Assembly: GCF_017876405.1 (NCBI RefSeq)
Contig: NZ_JAGINW010000001.1
Coordinates: 9,127,203-9,191,202 of the forward strand
Origin: Kibdelosporangium banguiense
Lineage (GTDB): Bacteria > Actinomycetota > Actinomycetes > Mycobacteriales > Pseudonocardiaceae
Length of the DNA stretch: 64,000 bases
Direction of reading: 5' to 3'
The position numbers and the translations under genes were made by a program. Below, piece by piece: positions 51,300 to 59,500 of the stretch. The notes under the pieces were generated by a model that was not told the origin of the DNA, ran no database searches, and was given only the letters and a program-made list of their open reading frames with translations. The stretch's first letter is position 1, and the number at the start of each line of letters is the position of its first letter.

Positions 51300-51797
51300 G
51301 TGATCATGCTTGAACCCAAGACGTATCGCCGCCGGTCCGCGCGGCTGTTGGTGGTCGATGACGCTGAGCGGGTTCTGCTCTTACGGTTCCGCACCGAACA
51401 CGGCCACATCTGGCTGACCCCGGGCGGCGGCGTGCGCGACGGCGAGCCGCTTCGCGACGCCGCCGCCCGTGAAGCCCTTGAGGAAATCGGCCTGGTCGTC
51501 ACCCCGGACGATCTTGGCGCCCCGGTCGCGTACTCGTTCGGCCACGCCGAGTTCTCGTGGGCCACCGGAATCTTCCGGGACGACTTCTTCTACTTCCGGG
51601 TCACAACCCACGATGTCGACACCAGCCGGATGGAGAAACTCGAACAGTCCCACCACGGCGGACACCGATGGTGGACAACCGGCGAACTGACCGCCACCAC
51701 CGAGACCGTGTACCCACTCCAGCTCGTGCCCCTGCTCACCGGCCTTTCGACAAACCCCGCCACCGCGAAGCCCGTCCAATTGCCGTGGCACCACTGA
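51300..51797 (+). CDS. Nudix hydrolase
   Basis: 165 aa; start GTG 51300 or ATG 51306. The Nudix box is GGGVRDGEPLRDAAAREALE followed by EIGL, i.e. G-x5-E-x7-R-E-x2-E-E-x-G. It hydrolyses nucleoside-diphosphate-linked compounds; the substrate is unknown. It is close to the DUF5980 gene (15 bp) and may share its transcript. Confidence 0.9.
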   Translation: MIMLEPKTYRRRSARLLVVDDAERVLLLRFRTEHGHIWLTPGGGVRDGEPLRDAAAREALEEIGLVVTPDDLGAPVAYSFGHAEFSWATGIFRDDFFYFRVTTHDVDTSRMEKLEQSHHGGHRWWTTGELTATTETVYPLQLVPLLTGLSTNPATAKPVQLPWHH

Positions 51798-51853
51798 GAT
51801 GACCACAGACACGCACACGCACCAAGATCGCGCTTCTAGCGGTACATGTCCGG

Positions 51854-53359
51854 TCAGCGGTGGCTGACGGAGATGTTGTCGAAGCTGGCGGCGGTGTTGT
51901 AGACGCGTACGCCGTTGGCGCCGCTGGAGTAGCTTGTGTCGGTGACGACGATCTTGGGCGTCGACATGTCGTCGGCGTACACCTTGATTGTGGGGCCGAC
52001 GGCTTCGACTCGCAGGTGATATCGGGCTCCTGGCCGCACAGGCATCGGGACTGTCCTCAGTGGAGTCCAGCTGTTGTCGGCTTTTCCGAGCAGGACTTGG
52101 CCGGAAGCCGTGATGCCGGCGTAGTAGCCGCGGTAGCTGTCGGGTCCGGTCGTGGGCTGGGTGACCCGGAAGACGACTCCGCCATCGCCGTTGGCGGATC
52201 TGAGGGTTACGTCGGCGTCGTAGGTGAAGTCTGGGAAATTGGTGTCGAGAAGTGCCTTGCCACCGAGCGAGGACGAGGCTTCGTACCGGCCGCGCGATGA
52301 CGACCATGAGCCGCCGTAAGTTGTCCATCCCACGGCGTCGCCGTCGTCGAAGTTGTCCTTGACCTTCATGGTGACGGGTTGGATGGTTCCGTCGGCGTTG
52401 AAGGACATCCGGTCGTAGGCGACCTGCCGGTGGTTGATGTCTGTTCTGCTCAGTGGGCGGCGGTGGTAGACGATGTACCAGATGTCCGTGCCGGGGACGT
52501 TCAACACCGAGTTGTGTCCCGATCCCCTGGCTACCGCCGAGTCCTGGCTGAGTACTTTGCCGATTCTGGTGAACGGCCCGGTTGGCGAGTCGGCCATCGC
52601 GTAGGAGACCGAGTAGTTGGGGCCGCCCCAGTAGTCCTCGGACCACATCAGGTAGTACTTTCCGTTGCGCTTCAACATCTGCGGGCCCTCTGTGTAGTTC
52701 GACGGCGTGATCTCCTTGTATGTGCTGCCGTCGGGGAACTGGCCCAGGCTGGTCATGTCGCTGTTGAGCCTGACCACGTTCGCGTGTCCCCAGCCGCCGT
52801 AGTACATGTACGCCTGGCCGTCGGAGTCGATGAACACGTCCTGGTCGATGGGCTGCGCGCCGTTGACGAACTGGCTGATGAGCGGTCGGCCGATCGCGTC
52901 CTGGTACGGGCCTTCAGGTTTGTCGGCGACCGCCACGCCGATGCCGCCCAGTTCGGAGTTGCTCTGGATGTCGTTGGCGGCGAAGTACAGGTAGTACTTT
53001 CCGTTGCGCTGCACCGGCGCGGGCGCCCACACCGCCCGGCGGGCCCACGGCACGTCGGCGATGGTGAGGACATTCGGATGCTTCGTCCAGTGCACCAGGT
53101 CCGGCGAGGAGAACGCGTCCAGGTAGGTCTGCTCCGCGTAGGGCCTGGAGGATGTGGGGAAAACCCAGTACTTCTCGCCATAGACCGCGACGTCAGGATC
53201 CGCGTACCACCCGTCCACGAAAGGGTTTCCCGCCTCCGCCGTGGAGTAGTCGGGCACAGCGGCGTTCGCTGGTGCCGGAGCCACGCTGGTGATCAACAAC
53301 GCGGTCAACGTGATGACGGTGATCCTGCTACGCCTGTTGCCTGCCAACTTGTGTCCCAT
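51854..53359 (-). CDS. Secreted GH43 glycosidase (arabinofuranosidase/xylosidase type) with C-terminal lectin-like domain
   Basis: 501 aa. Signal peptide 1-34 (ITVITLTALLITSVAPAPANA). The five-bladed propeller has NPFVDGWYADPDVAVYGEKY (catalytic base Asp), DQDVFIDSDGQAYMYYGG (pKa Asp) and YTEGPQMLKRNGKYYL (catalytic acid Glu). After ~335 a beta-sandwich (DNFDDGDAVGWTTYGGSW ... ASFDNISVSHR) resembles LamG/DUF1080 modules. It probably attacks arabinoxylan side chains. A perfect LacI-type operator lies 47 bases upstream, though no LacI gene is in the window. Confidence 0.9.
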   Translation of the reverse strand: MGHKLAGNRRSRITVITLTALLITSVAPAPANAAVPDYSTAEAGNPFVDGWYADPDVAVYGEKYWVFPTSSRPYAEQTYLDAFSSPDLVHWTKHPNVLTIADVPWARRAVWAPAPVQRNGKYYLYFAANDIQSNSELGGIGVAVADKPEGPYQDAIGRPLISQFVNGAQPIDQDVFIDSDGQAYMYYGGWGHANVVRLNSDMTSLGQFPDGSTYKEITPSNYTEGPQMLKRNGKYYLMWSEDYWGGPNYSVSYAMADSPTGPFTRIGKVLSQDSAVARGSGHNSVLNVPGTDIWYIVYHRRPLSRTDINHRQVAYDRMSFNADGTIQPVTMKVKDNFDDGDAVGWTTYGGSWSSSRGRYEASSSLGGKALLDTNFPDFTYDADVTLRSANGDGGVVFRVTQPTTGPDSYRGYYAGITASGQVLLGKADNSWTPLRTVPMPVRPGARYHLRVEAVGPTIKVYADDMSTPKIVVTDTSYSSGANGVRVYNTAASFDNISVSHR

Positions 53360-53405
53360 CGCCGCCGCTGCTTTGGGTGGACATGACTGGTCGCCGCACC
53401 GCCGT

Positions 53406-53421
53406 GTTTACAACGTTGTAA
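53406..53421. promoter_or_regulatory. LacI-family operator
   Basis: TTTACAACGTTGTAAA is a perfect 16-bp palindrome with the central CG typical of LacI/GalR sites. It lies 47 bases upstream of the GH43 start and suggests sugar-induced control. Confidence 0.75.
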
Positions 53422-53486
53422 ATCGACGTTTCCTATCCCACCATGCCCGGGCCCAGTGGTGCAAGACCTCAGGCAGGACACGTTGA

Positions 53487-53518
53487 ATCTCGGCCACGCC
53501 GGCCGGCGTGGCCGAGAT
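53487..53518 (-). terminator. Hairpin after the fibronectin-like gene
   Basis: ATCTCGGCCACGCCGG and its exact complement abut as a perfect 32-bp palindrome, 15 bases past the stop of the minus-strand gene at 53533. Confidence 0.65.
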
Positions 53519-53532
53519 CTCGAAGACAACGC

Positions 53533-53961
53533 TTATGTGTTGGGGAAAGTCACGGTCAACGGGTCACTGAAGTCGGACGAACGGTTGATGCCCTCGCGGT
53601 GGCCCCACGCCACGATTCTGATCGTGTAGGTGTGCCCGGGGTCGAGGTAGAGGGAGTCGGTCAGCTCCTGCGGGGTGACGGTCGTGTGGAAAACCATTGC
53701 GCGGTGGCTGGCGCCGTTGCTTTCGCGCAAATGGATGTCGTACCAGATGCTGTATTCCAGGCCCTCCATCGTCGAGGGATCCCACGTAAAGCTCTGCAGG
53801 ACGCCGTCGGCATAGTTCGCCCGAAGGTTCTGCGGTGTCGTGGGAACCACGAGGCTTGATGTCGTGGACTGGGCGTGGGCGGGCGCGGTGCCAAGCACGG
53901 CCAGAAGTACCGGCGCGACCAGCACAACCCACCAGCGTGACCATCGACGACCTGCCATCAT
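53533..53961 (-). CDS. Secreted fibronectin type III-like protein
   Basis: 142 aa from ATG 53961 (AAGGTGAGCAGA upstream; a GTG at 53970 is possible but its ribosome site is too close). Signal peptide 1-30 (RWWVVLVAPVLLAVLGTAPAHA). The mature part is a single beta-sandwich: NLRANYADGVLQSFTWDPST, LEYSIWYDIHL, then HTYTIRIVAWGHREGINRS. It reads as a stand-alone FN3-like module of unknown role. Confidence 0.75.
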   Translation of the reverse strand: MMAGRRWSRWWVVLVAPVLLAVLGTAPAHAQSTTSSLVVPTTPQNLRANYADGVLQSFTWDPSTMEGLEYSIWYDIHLRESNGASHRAMVFHTTVTPQELTDSLYLDPGHTYTIRIVAWGHREGINRSSDFSDPLTVTFPNT

Positions 53962-54224
53962 TCTGCTCACCTTTCCTCATCGTGGCACCACTTGCGGCGC
54001 CACGGGAACGAGAGTCTCCAGCGGGCAGCAGCCTTCCGGCGGCCGTTGCAGAACGATTGCAGAAAAGTCCGGTCCGTCACACTCGGCACGGTTTGCCTGA
54101 TATCGCAGTTACGCCCGAGGCAGACCGGTGTCACGGCCGTGAACCGGATGCCGGCATCGGGCGTGGTTGGATGTATGGACGTGAATGCGACACCGAAATC
54201 GTATATACCGGACGGATTTCCCCA
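53962..54224. other. 263-bp region upstream of the YraQ-like permease
   Basis: No gene is supported. Sites seen: a direct repeat TTGCAGAA at 54046-54053 and 54057-54064 (11-bp period) and GAAATC-n14-GATTTC around 54196-54221. A TATATA-like stretch near 54203 could be a promoter for the permease operon. Confidence 0.4.
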
Positions 54225-55235
54225 TTGACCACCACCAAGGCGACCCCCGCCCGGTTCGACCATGACGATCCGGACCGTCCGCGCGGCTGGAACTTCGATT
54301 CGCTTCTCGTCCTGATCACGCTCCTGCCCCTGGTATTCCTGTTCCAGGGGCCGATCCGCCGGGCATTGTCCGCACCGGCGATGCAGAACTGGATGACCGT
54401 GTTCGTCGCGGTCGCCCTTCAGGCGCTGCCCTTCCTTGTCCTCGGCGTGCTGCTGTCGGCCACCCTCGCTGTGTTTGTCCCGACAAGGTTCTTCGCCCGC
54501 GCGCTGCCAAGAAAGCCCGCCCTTGCGGTGCCGGTCGCGGGGATGGCCGGCGTTGTCCTGCCCGGCTGCGAATGCGCCTCCGTACCGGTGGCCGGGGCAC
54601 TCGTTCGCCGGGGCGTGACCCCCGCAGCGGCGTTGACGTTCCTGCTGTCGGCGCCAGCGATCAACCCCATCGTGCTGACGGCGACCGCCGTCGCGTTCCC
54701 CCGTAATCCTGAGATGGTCTTCGCCCGGCTCGGGGCGAGCCTGCTCGTAGCGTGCGCAATGGGCTGGTTGTGGCAGCGGCTGGGCCGCGCCGACTGGCTG
54801 CGGCCGCCGGCCCACCGGTCGATCGACGGCCTCAGCAAGGGAGAGGCGTTCTGGGGCTCGGTCCGGCACGACTTCGTCCATGCCGGTGGCTTCCTCGTCC
54901 TCGGCGCGATGGCCGCGGCCACACTCAAAGCCATAGTCCCGGCAAGCTGGCTGCACACCGCGGCCGCCAACCCTGTCGTGTCGGTCCTCGTCCTGGCGAT
55001 CGTGGCGGTCCTGCTGTCGATCTGTTCGGAGGCCGACGCCTTCGTGGCAGCGGCCCTGACCCAGTTCTCGCTGACCGCCCGGCTGGCGTTCCTGGTCGTC
55101 GGACCGATGATCGACCTGAAACTGTTCGGCATGCAGGCGGCCACGTTCGGCCGCGGGTTCGCGCTCCGGTTCGCCCCCTGCACCTTCGTGCTGGCCGTCC
55201 TGTTCTCGGCGCTGACCGGGGCGGTCCTGCTGTGA
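54225..55235 (+). CDS. YraQ/DUF318-family permease
   Basis: 336 aa if started at TTG 54225; ATG 54174 gives a longer protein with a less typical tail. It has eight to ten membrane helices and the family motifs VVLPGCECASVPVAGALVRRG near 110, LLSAPAINPIVLTAT near 140, and ICSEADAFVAAALTQ near 270, with Cys-containing motifs in the first and last of these. YraQ-type permeases are linked to metal or organic-ion transport but the cargo is unsettled. The stop overlaps the next start (GTGA). Confidence 0.82.
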   Translation: MTTTKATPARFDHDDPDRPRGWNFDSLLVLITLLPLVFLFQGPIRRALSAPAMQNWMTVFVAVALQALPFLVLGVLLSATLAVFVPTRFFARALPRKPALAVPVAGMAGVVLPGCECASVPVAGALVRRGVTPAAALTFLLSAPAINPIVLTATAVAFPRNPEMVFARLGASLLVACAMGWLWQRLGRADWLRPPAHRSIDGLSKGEAFWGSVRHDFVHAGGFLVLGAMAAATLKAIVPASWLHTAAANPVVSVLVLAIVAVLLSICSEADAFVAAALTQFSLTARLAFLVVGPMIDLKLFGMQAATFGRGFALRFAPCTFVLAVLFSALTGAVLL

Positions 55236-55939
55236 ACCGGCAAGCGCAAGCGGTCCTGCTGTCCCTCCTCGGAGGGGCCGTGCTGTACGCCGGCAGCACC
55301 GACCTCTACCTGCGTTACGTGAAGGCCGGATTGCGCCCGTTGATGCTCGGGACCGGCATAGTCCTCATCGTCGCGGCCATCGCCACCATCTGGTACGAAC
55401 GGCGCCGGCGACCCACCACTCAGGACAGCCACACCCACCGCGAGCCACGGATCTCCTGGCTCCTCGTCCTGCCGCTCTTCGCTCTCATCCTCATCAAGCC
55501 ACCGGCACTCGACTCTTACAGCGGCATGCGCACCGGCACGGCCCTACCGGTCCCCTTTGGATTTCCTGCCCTGCCTGCCGGATCCCCGCTCCCGCTCAGC
55601 GTGCTCGACTACGCCGGCCGCGCGGTCTACGACCACGGACGTTCCCTGCACGACCGGCAGATCCAGCTCACCGGCTTCGTCGCCATCGACAAGGACGGCA
55701 CCGTCTACCTCATCCGCATGATCCTCAACTGCTGCGCCGCCGACGCCCAGCCGGTCAAGATCGGCCTGACCGGACAGGTTCCGCCAGTCCTGCAACCCGA
55801 CACCTGGCTGGAGATCACCGGCACCTACACAAGCAAACAGACCACAGACCCGCTCAACAACGGCGCCATCCCCTTCATCGACGTCCAGCAAGCGAAACCG
55901 GTCCAGGCCCCATCCGACCCGTACGAAGGCTTGGGGTGA
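55232..55939 (+). CDS. TIGR03943-family membrane protein, partner of the permease
   Basis: 235 aa from GTG 55232 (overlap with the permease stop). There are two to three N-terminal membrane helices, then a soluble part with RQIQLTGFVAIDKDGTVYLI and RMILNCCAADAQPVKIGL near 155. The CC motif and the position after a DUF318 permease match the YcgQ/YcgR pair seen across bacteria. They probably form one complex. Operon partner of the permease; it ends 24 bp before a convergent regulator. Confidence 0.85.
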   Translation: MNRQAQAVLLSLLGGAVLYAGSTDLYLRYVKAGLRPLMLGTGIVLIVAAIATIWYERRRRPTTQDSHTHREPRISWLLVLPLFALILIKPPALDSYSGMRTGTALPVPFGFPALPAGSPLPLSVLDYAGRAVYDHGRSLHDRQIQLTGFVAIDKDGTVYLIRMILNCCAADAQPVKIGLTGQVPPVLQPDTWLEITGTYTSKQTTDPLNNGAIPFIDVQQAKPVQAPSDPYEGLG

Positions 55940-55963
55940 CGGCATCGTTGTCCCGCAGCAAGA

Positions 55964-56692
55964 TCAAGCTGGCGGCGGCGCGGATCGCAGCCGGAGAGTG
56001 TCCCGTCTGTGTTCGGCCGCTTTGGTCATGTCCTCGGCGAGGAGTTGGAAGAACTCACTGATGTCGCGCATCCGGGTGCCCGCGGGGGTTGCGGCGCCGA
56101 GGATGTCCGCGCCTTGTTCCGCGGCACCGGCCCACAGCGTGATGGACTTCGTGCTGGCCGACCATGCCCGGTACCAGACGTCGTCGTCGATTACGTACCG
56201 CTCGCGGCGGGTGTCGGCGTCGCGCTCGCGTGTGACCAGCTGGAGTTTCTCCAGATAGGCGACGGCCTTGGAGACCGAGGCCGGGCTGACCCGCAGTCGT
56301 TGGACGAGTTCGGCCGAGGTGAAGGCGCCGGCATCACTGGCGAACAGACAGGCGAGCACCTTGGCCGGCATGGCCGGCAGACCGGTCCGGACCATCAGCG
56401 CGGTGAACTGTTCGGTGAACTCGCGCACTGCGGCCACATCACGCCCGTACTCGTCGGCCTGCTGGGGCGCTGCCGGGGGCGGTCCTGGTGGACGACGCCG
56501 CGCTCGGCGCATGGCCGCTTCTTGCGCTCGGTCGGCCTGGTAGTCGTCAGGGCCGCCGTTGCGTTCCAGCTCGCGGTTGATCGTCGACCGCGGCCGCCCC
56601 AGCCGCCGTGCGATCGCGGCGGGGCGGAACCCTTCGCGCAGCCAGGTCGCGATGCGTCGCCGGTCTTCGAGCGTCAGCCGACCGCCTGGCAT
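55964..56692 (-). CDS. Regulator with IS30-type HTH fused to a MarR/GbsR-like domain
   Basis: 242 aa. Residues 1-50 (LTLEDRRRIATWLREGFRPA, then RPRSTINRELERNGG) are the N-terminal HTH_38 domain of IS30 transposases. Residues ~90-240 resemble GbsR/MarR regulators (FTSAELVQRLRVSPASVSKAVAYLEKL). It may be a transposase domain captured by a regulator. It is divergent from the SDR gene over 212 bp of AT-richer DNA with inverted repeats, likely its operator. Confidence 0.82.
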   Translation of the reverse strand: MPGGRLTLEDRRRIATWLREGFRPAAIARRLGRPRSTINRELERNGGPDDYQADRAQEAAMRRARRRPPGPPPAAPQQADEYGRDVAAVREFTEQFTALMVRTGLPAMPAKVLACLFASDAGAFTSAELVQRLRVSPASVSKAVAYLEKLQLVTRERDADTRRERYVIDDDVWYRAWSASTKSITLWAGAAEQGADILGAATPAGTRMRDISEFFQLLAEDMTKAAEHRRDTLRLRSAPPPA

Positions 56693-56844
56693 TGCCCCTC
56701 CTCGGTTCCCATGTGGCGTTCGCCTCTAGATCATTGCAACATTTCCCTATCCGAGTTGCGATCACCGACATGGTGATTGCAACACAGTTAGTCTATTGCC
56801 TCACACTAACAGGGAAACTTGCCCTTTCCTGCTTTGACTGTAAT

Positions 56845-56865
56845 GGAAAGCAACAGTAGCTTTCC
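56845..56865. promoter_or_regulatory. Inverted repeat in the regulator/SDR promoter
   Basis: GGAAAGC-n7-GCTTTCC, perfect 7-bp arms, 40 bases before the SDR start and in a notably AT-rich stretch (56693-56904). Likely operator of the divergent regulator. Confidence 0.55.
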
Positions 56866-56904
56866 TTTTGGAGAAACAAAAGTAACTGCCATCGGAGGTC
56901 AACG

Positions 56905-57714
56905 ATGAAGGTATGCCTGGTCACCGGAGCCTCGTCCGGGATCGGTATGACGACCGCCCTCGACCTGCTGCGTGCGGGTCACGTGGTCTACGGCGCCGCA
57001 CGGCGCGTGCACAAGATGGAGGCCATCCAGGCCGCCGGTGGCCACGCGCTCCAGATGGACGCACGCGTTCATGGGGACCTCGAACGGGTAGTCGACACCG
57101 TCATCGCTGAGCAGGGACGAATCGACGTCCTGGTCAACAATGCCGGGACGGTCCTGCACGGCGCCATCGAGGATGTACCGCTGGACCAGGCGCGCGACCA
57201 GTTCGAGGTCAACGTCTTCGCACCGGCCAGGCTCGTCCAGCTTGTCCTGCCTCACATGCGCACCCAGCGCTCCGGCACGATCGTCAACGTCTCCTCGATC
57301 GGCGGCGAGATCGCACTGCCGCTCGGTGCCTGGTACTACGCGGCAAAGCACGCGCTGGAGGCGTTCTCGGACACGCTGCGCATGGAGGTTGAGCCGTTCG
57401 GGATCGAGGTCGTGATCATTCAGCCCGGCATCATCAAGACCGAGTTCGAAGACCAGACCGCTGCCCAGTTGCGGGAGTTCTCCGGCAAAGGCGCCTACCG
57501 GGACGTGGCCGAGGCGATGGCCCAGAGCAGCGAGGGCGGCCTGGCCAACGGCTCCGACACCGACGTCGTCGCAGACGCCATCCGGCAGGCGATCGAGTCC
57601 GACCGCCCGGAGACCCGCTACGCGGTCGGCTGGATGGCCGACAAGCTGCTGGAGCTCAACCGGACACTGCCGGACCGCGAGTTCGACGAACTGGTCACCC
57701 GCAAGACCAAGTAG
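56905..57714 (+). CDS. Short-chain dehydrogenase/reductase (SDR)
   Basis: 269 aa from ATG 56905 (CGGAGGTCAACG upstream). TGASSGIG at the N-terminus, NNAG near 80, Ser in VNVSSIGGE near 128 and Y-x-x-x-K in WYYAAKHALEAFS near 150. A retinol/oxidoreductase-type SDR; the substrate is unknown. It is divergent from the IS30/MarR-like regulator and probably under its control. Confidence 0.9.
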   Translation: MKVCLVTGASSGIGMTTALDLLRAGHVVYGAARRVHKMEAIQAAGGHALQMDARVHGDLERVVDTVIAEQGRIDVLVNNAGTVLHGAIEDVPLDQARDQFEVNVFAPARLVQLVLPHMRTQRSGTIVNVSSIGGEIALPLGAWYYAAKHALEAFSDTLRMEVEPFGIEVVIIQPGIIKTEFEDQTAAQLREFSGKGAYRDVAEAMAQSSEGGLANGSDTDVVADAIRQAIESDRPETRYAVGWMADKLLELNRTLPDREFDELVTRKTK

Positions 57715-57748
57715 CTGTGGCCGTATCCGGGAAGCGGCGAGGGAGCCG

Positions 57749-58201
57749 TCACTGCTCCCCCGTCGCGCGGGAAACAGGTGGATAACCGGCCGAAACGTAT
57801 CGGCGGTACGTGATACGCCAGCCACGGTACGTCTCGCGCCAGCGGTCGTGGTACCAGCCGTGGGTGACCACAGCCGGGCCTTTCGCCAACTGCTTGGTGA
57901 CGATGACGGATGCCCGGGTTCGTGGCTCGTCGCGGTCAAGCGCGTCGAACACGACTCCCGACACGTGGTGCACGGCGGTCCCGCCGCCTGGCACCCCACG
58001 TTCGACGAAGCCGCGCAGGTCCACCACGCCGCGCAACGTCGTCAGCGGCTCGTCGCTGCCGACGAGGAACGCCTCGAAGACACCGTCCGATGTGAACACG
58101 TCGACGAATCCATCCACATCGGACTCGTCAAAGGCAAGGGCATAGCGGGTGACCATCTCCCCGATGGCCAGCCGGTCCTCGATCCCGATCCGGTCACTCA
58201 T
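57749..58201 (-). CDS. NTF2/SnoaL-like protein
   Basis: 150 aa. The cone-shaped fold has RLAIGEMVTRYALAFDESDV, then FVDVFTSDGVFEAF, and a later WRETYRGWRITYRRYV. Members act as small isomerases, dehydratases or ligand binders. It overlaps the double-TetR stop by 4 bp (ATGA), so it is the second gene of that transcript, and may be a catabolic enzyme for the divergent operon's substrate. Confidence 0.82.
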   Translation of the reverse strand: MSDRIGIEDRLAIGEMVTRYALAFDESDVDGFVDVFTSDGVFEAFLVGSDEPLTTLRGVVDLRGFVERGVPGGGTAVHHVSGVVFDALDRDEPRTRASVIVTKQLAKGPAVVTHGWYHDRWRETYRGWRITYRRYVSAGYPPVSRATGEQ

Positions 58202-59361
58202 CGCGACACCTCCAGACAGGCACCGGCCATGCTCCCGAGCAACGTACGCATGCGCTGCTCGGAGAACCGGGTGGCGGGGCCGAGGGAAACCGCGCCGTTG
58301 ACCAACAGGAACACCGCTCGCACGATCACCTCCGCGTGCTCGTCGTCCAGTTCGGGGCGTGCGCCACGCAGAGCACGCACCAGCCGCTTGGTGTAAGTGG
58401 TCTGCAGGCCGCGGGCGTCCCGGCTGCGCGTGCCGGTGAAGTGGCTGCTCTCGGTCAGCCAGACCGCGACGAGGTCACCGTGCCGCAGCGCGTGGTCGAT
58501 ATAGCGGGCGACCAGCTCGTGAACGAGGGCTTCGTCATCCAAAGTAGACAGCAGCTGGCGGCCCGCCAGCTCGTAGGCGGTGAGAAAGATGTCTTCCTTA
58601 TCCCGGTAGTGGCGGTACACAGTGGACCCGTCGATCCCGGCTGCCGCACCGATGCTCTCGATGGTGACCGCAGGGTATCCGTGCGCTCTCGCGAGCCGGA
58701 TCGCCTCGTGCAGAATCCGGTCACGACGCCGCGAGGTGTCCGGCTCGGCGGACGCACGCCCCCGGCTGCGCGCGTACTCCGGCACCGGCACCCTTCCGGC
58801 CGCGAGCACCAGATCCACGATCATCGTGTGGTACTCCGGTTGCGGCAGGCCGGCGTCGTGGGAAAGCGGGGTGAGCGCCAAGCCGATCAACGCCGCCGTG
58901 CGGTAACGGGTCTCCGGCGCGGCCAGCCCGGCCACCTCGGCCTTCAGCGCCCGCGCCCACACCCCGGCCAGCTCTCGCTGCTGGTCACGCACACGGTCGC
59001 GCTGAGCCGCGGGCAGCGACCGCATCTCGCGCTGGTAGGCCGACATCAGGTCCCCGTCGGTAAAACACAGGCCGGCCGTCAGTTCAGCGAGGACACACAG
59101 CCGGGGTTCCCCGCCCTCGAGCAGCGTGGCGCCGAGCACCTCCGCCAACCGGTCGACCACCCGGTCGATCATTGCCACGAGCAAGTGCTCCTTGCTGCGG
59201 TAGTGGCGGTAGATCGCGCCGCCGGTAATGCCGACAGACCTGGCGATGTCGTCGACGCCGACGCCGTGGTAACCGTTCTGCCGGAACAGACCTGCCGCGT
59301 GCGACAGGATCTCCTCCGCCCGCCTGCGCGGCCTCGTGCCGGCCACCGGCTTACCGTCCAC
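58198..59361 (-). CDS. Tandem (double) TetR-family regulator
   Basis: 387 aa from GTG 59361 (GGGAGGTCCGC upstream). Two complete TetR N-terminal HTHs are present: HTH 1 at ~35-60 (VDDIARSVGITGGAIYRHYR) and HTH 2 at ~225-255 (IESIGAAAGIDGSTVYRHYR), each followed by a ligand-domain-like helical region. This is about twice the usual length of one TetR. The promoter it faces holds two copies of a direct repeat spaced 33 bp, matching two HTHs. It probably controls the divergent acyl-CoA operon and the NTF2-like gene. Confidence 0.88.
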   Translation of the reverse strand: MDGKPVAGTRPRRRAEEILSHAAGLFRQNGYHGVGVDDIARSVGITGGAIYRHYRSKEHLLVAMIDRVVDRLAEVLGATLLEGGEPRLCVLAELTAGLCFTDGDLMSAYQREMRSLPAAQRDRVRDQQRELAGVWARALKAEVAGLAAPETRYRTAALIGLALTPLSHDAGLPQPEYHTMIVDLVLAAGRVPVPEYARSRGRASAEPDTSRRRDRILHEAIRLARAHGYPAVTIESIGAAAGIDGSTVYRHYRDKEDIFLTAYELAGRQLLSTLDDEALVHELVARYIDHALRHGDLVAVWLTESSHFTGTRSRDARGLQTTYTKRLVRALRGARPELDDEHAEVIVRAVFLLVNGAVSLGPATRFSEQRMRTLLGSMAGACLEVSR

Positions 59362-59385
59362 AGCGGACCTCCCGATCGAGACGTG

Positions 59386-59438
59386 ATGTAAACGAAGTCT
59401 TGCATGGATGCCGATCGTATGTAAACTCATCCTTGCAT
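59386..59438. promoter_or_regulatory. Two direct repeats facing the double-TetR gene
   Basis: Unit: ATGTAAAC, 4-5 variable bases, then CTTGCAT. Copy 1 is 59386-59405, copy 2 59419-59438, a 33-bp period (about three helical turns). They lie between the regulator (59361) and the operon start (59501). Confidence 0.65.
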
Positions 59439-59500
59439 CGTGTCCGGTTTTCAATGACCTGGACTGCATCTTCCGCTCTTACAGAAGGCGGGTATCTCCC

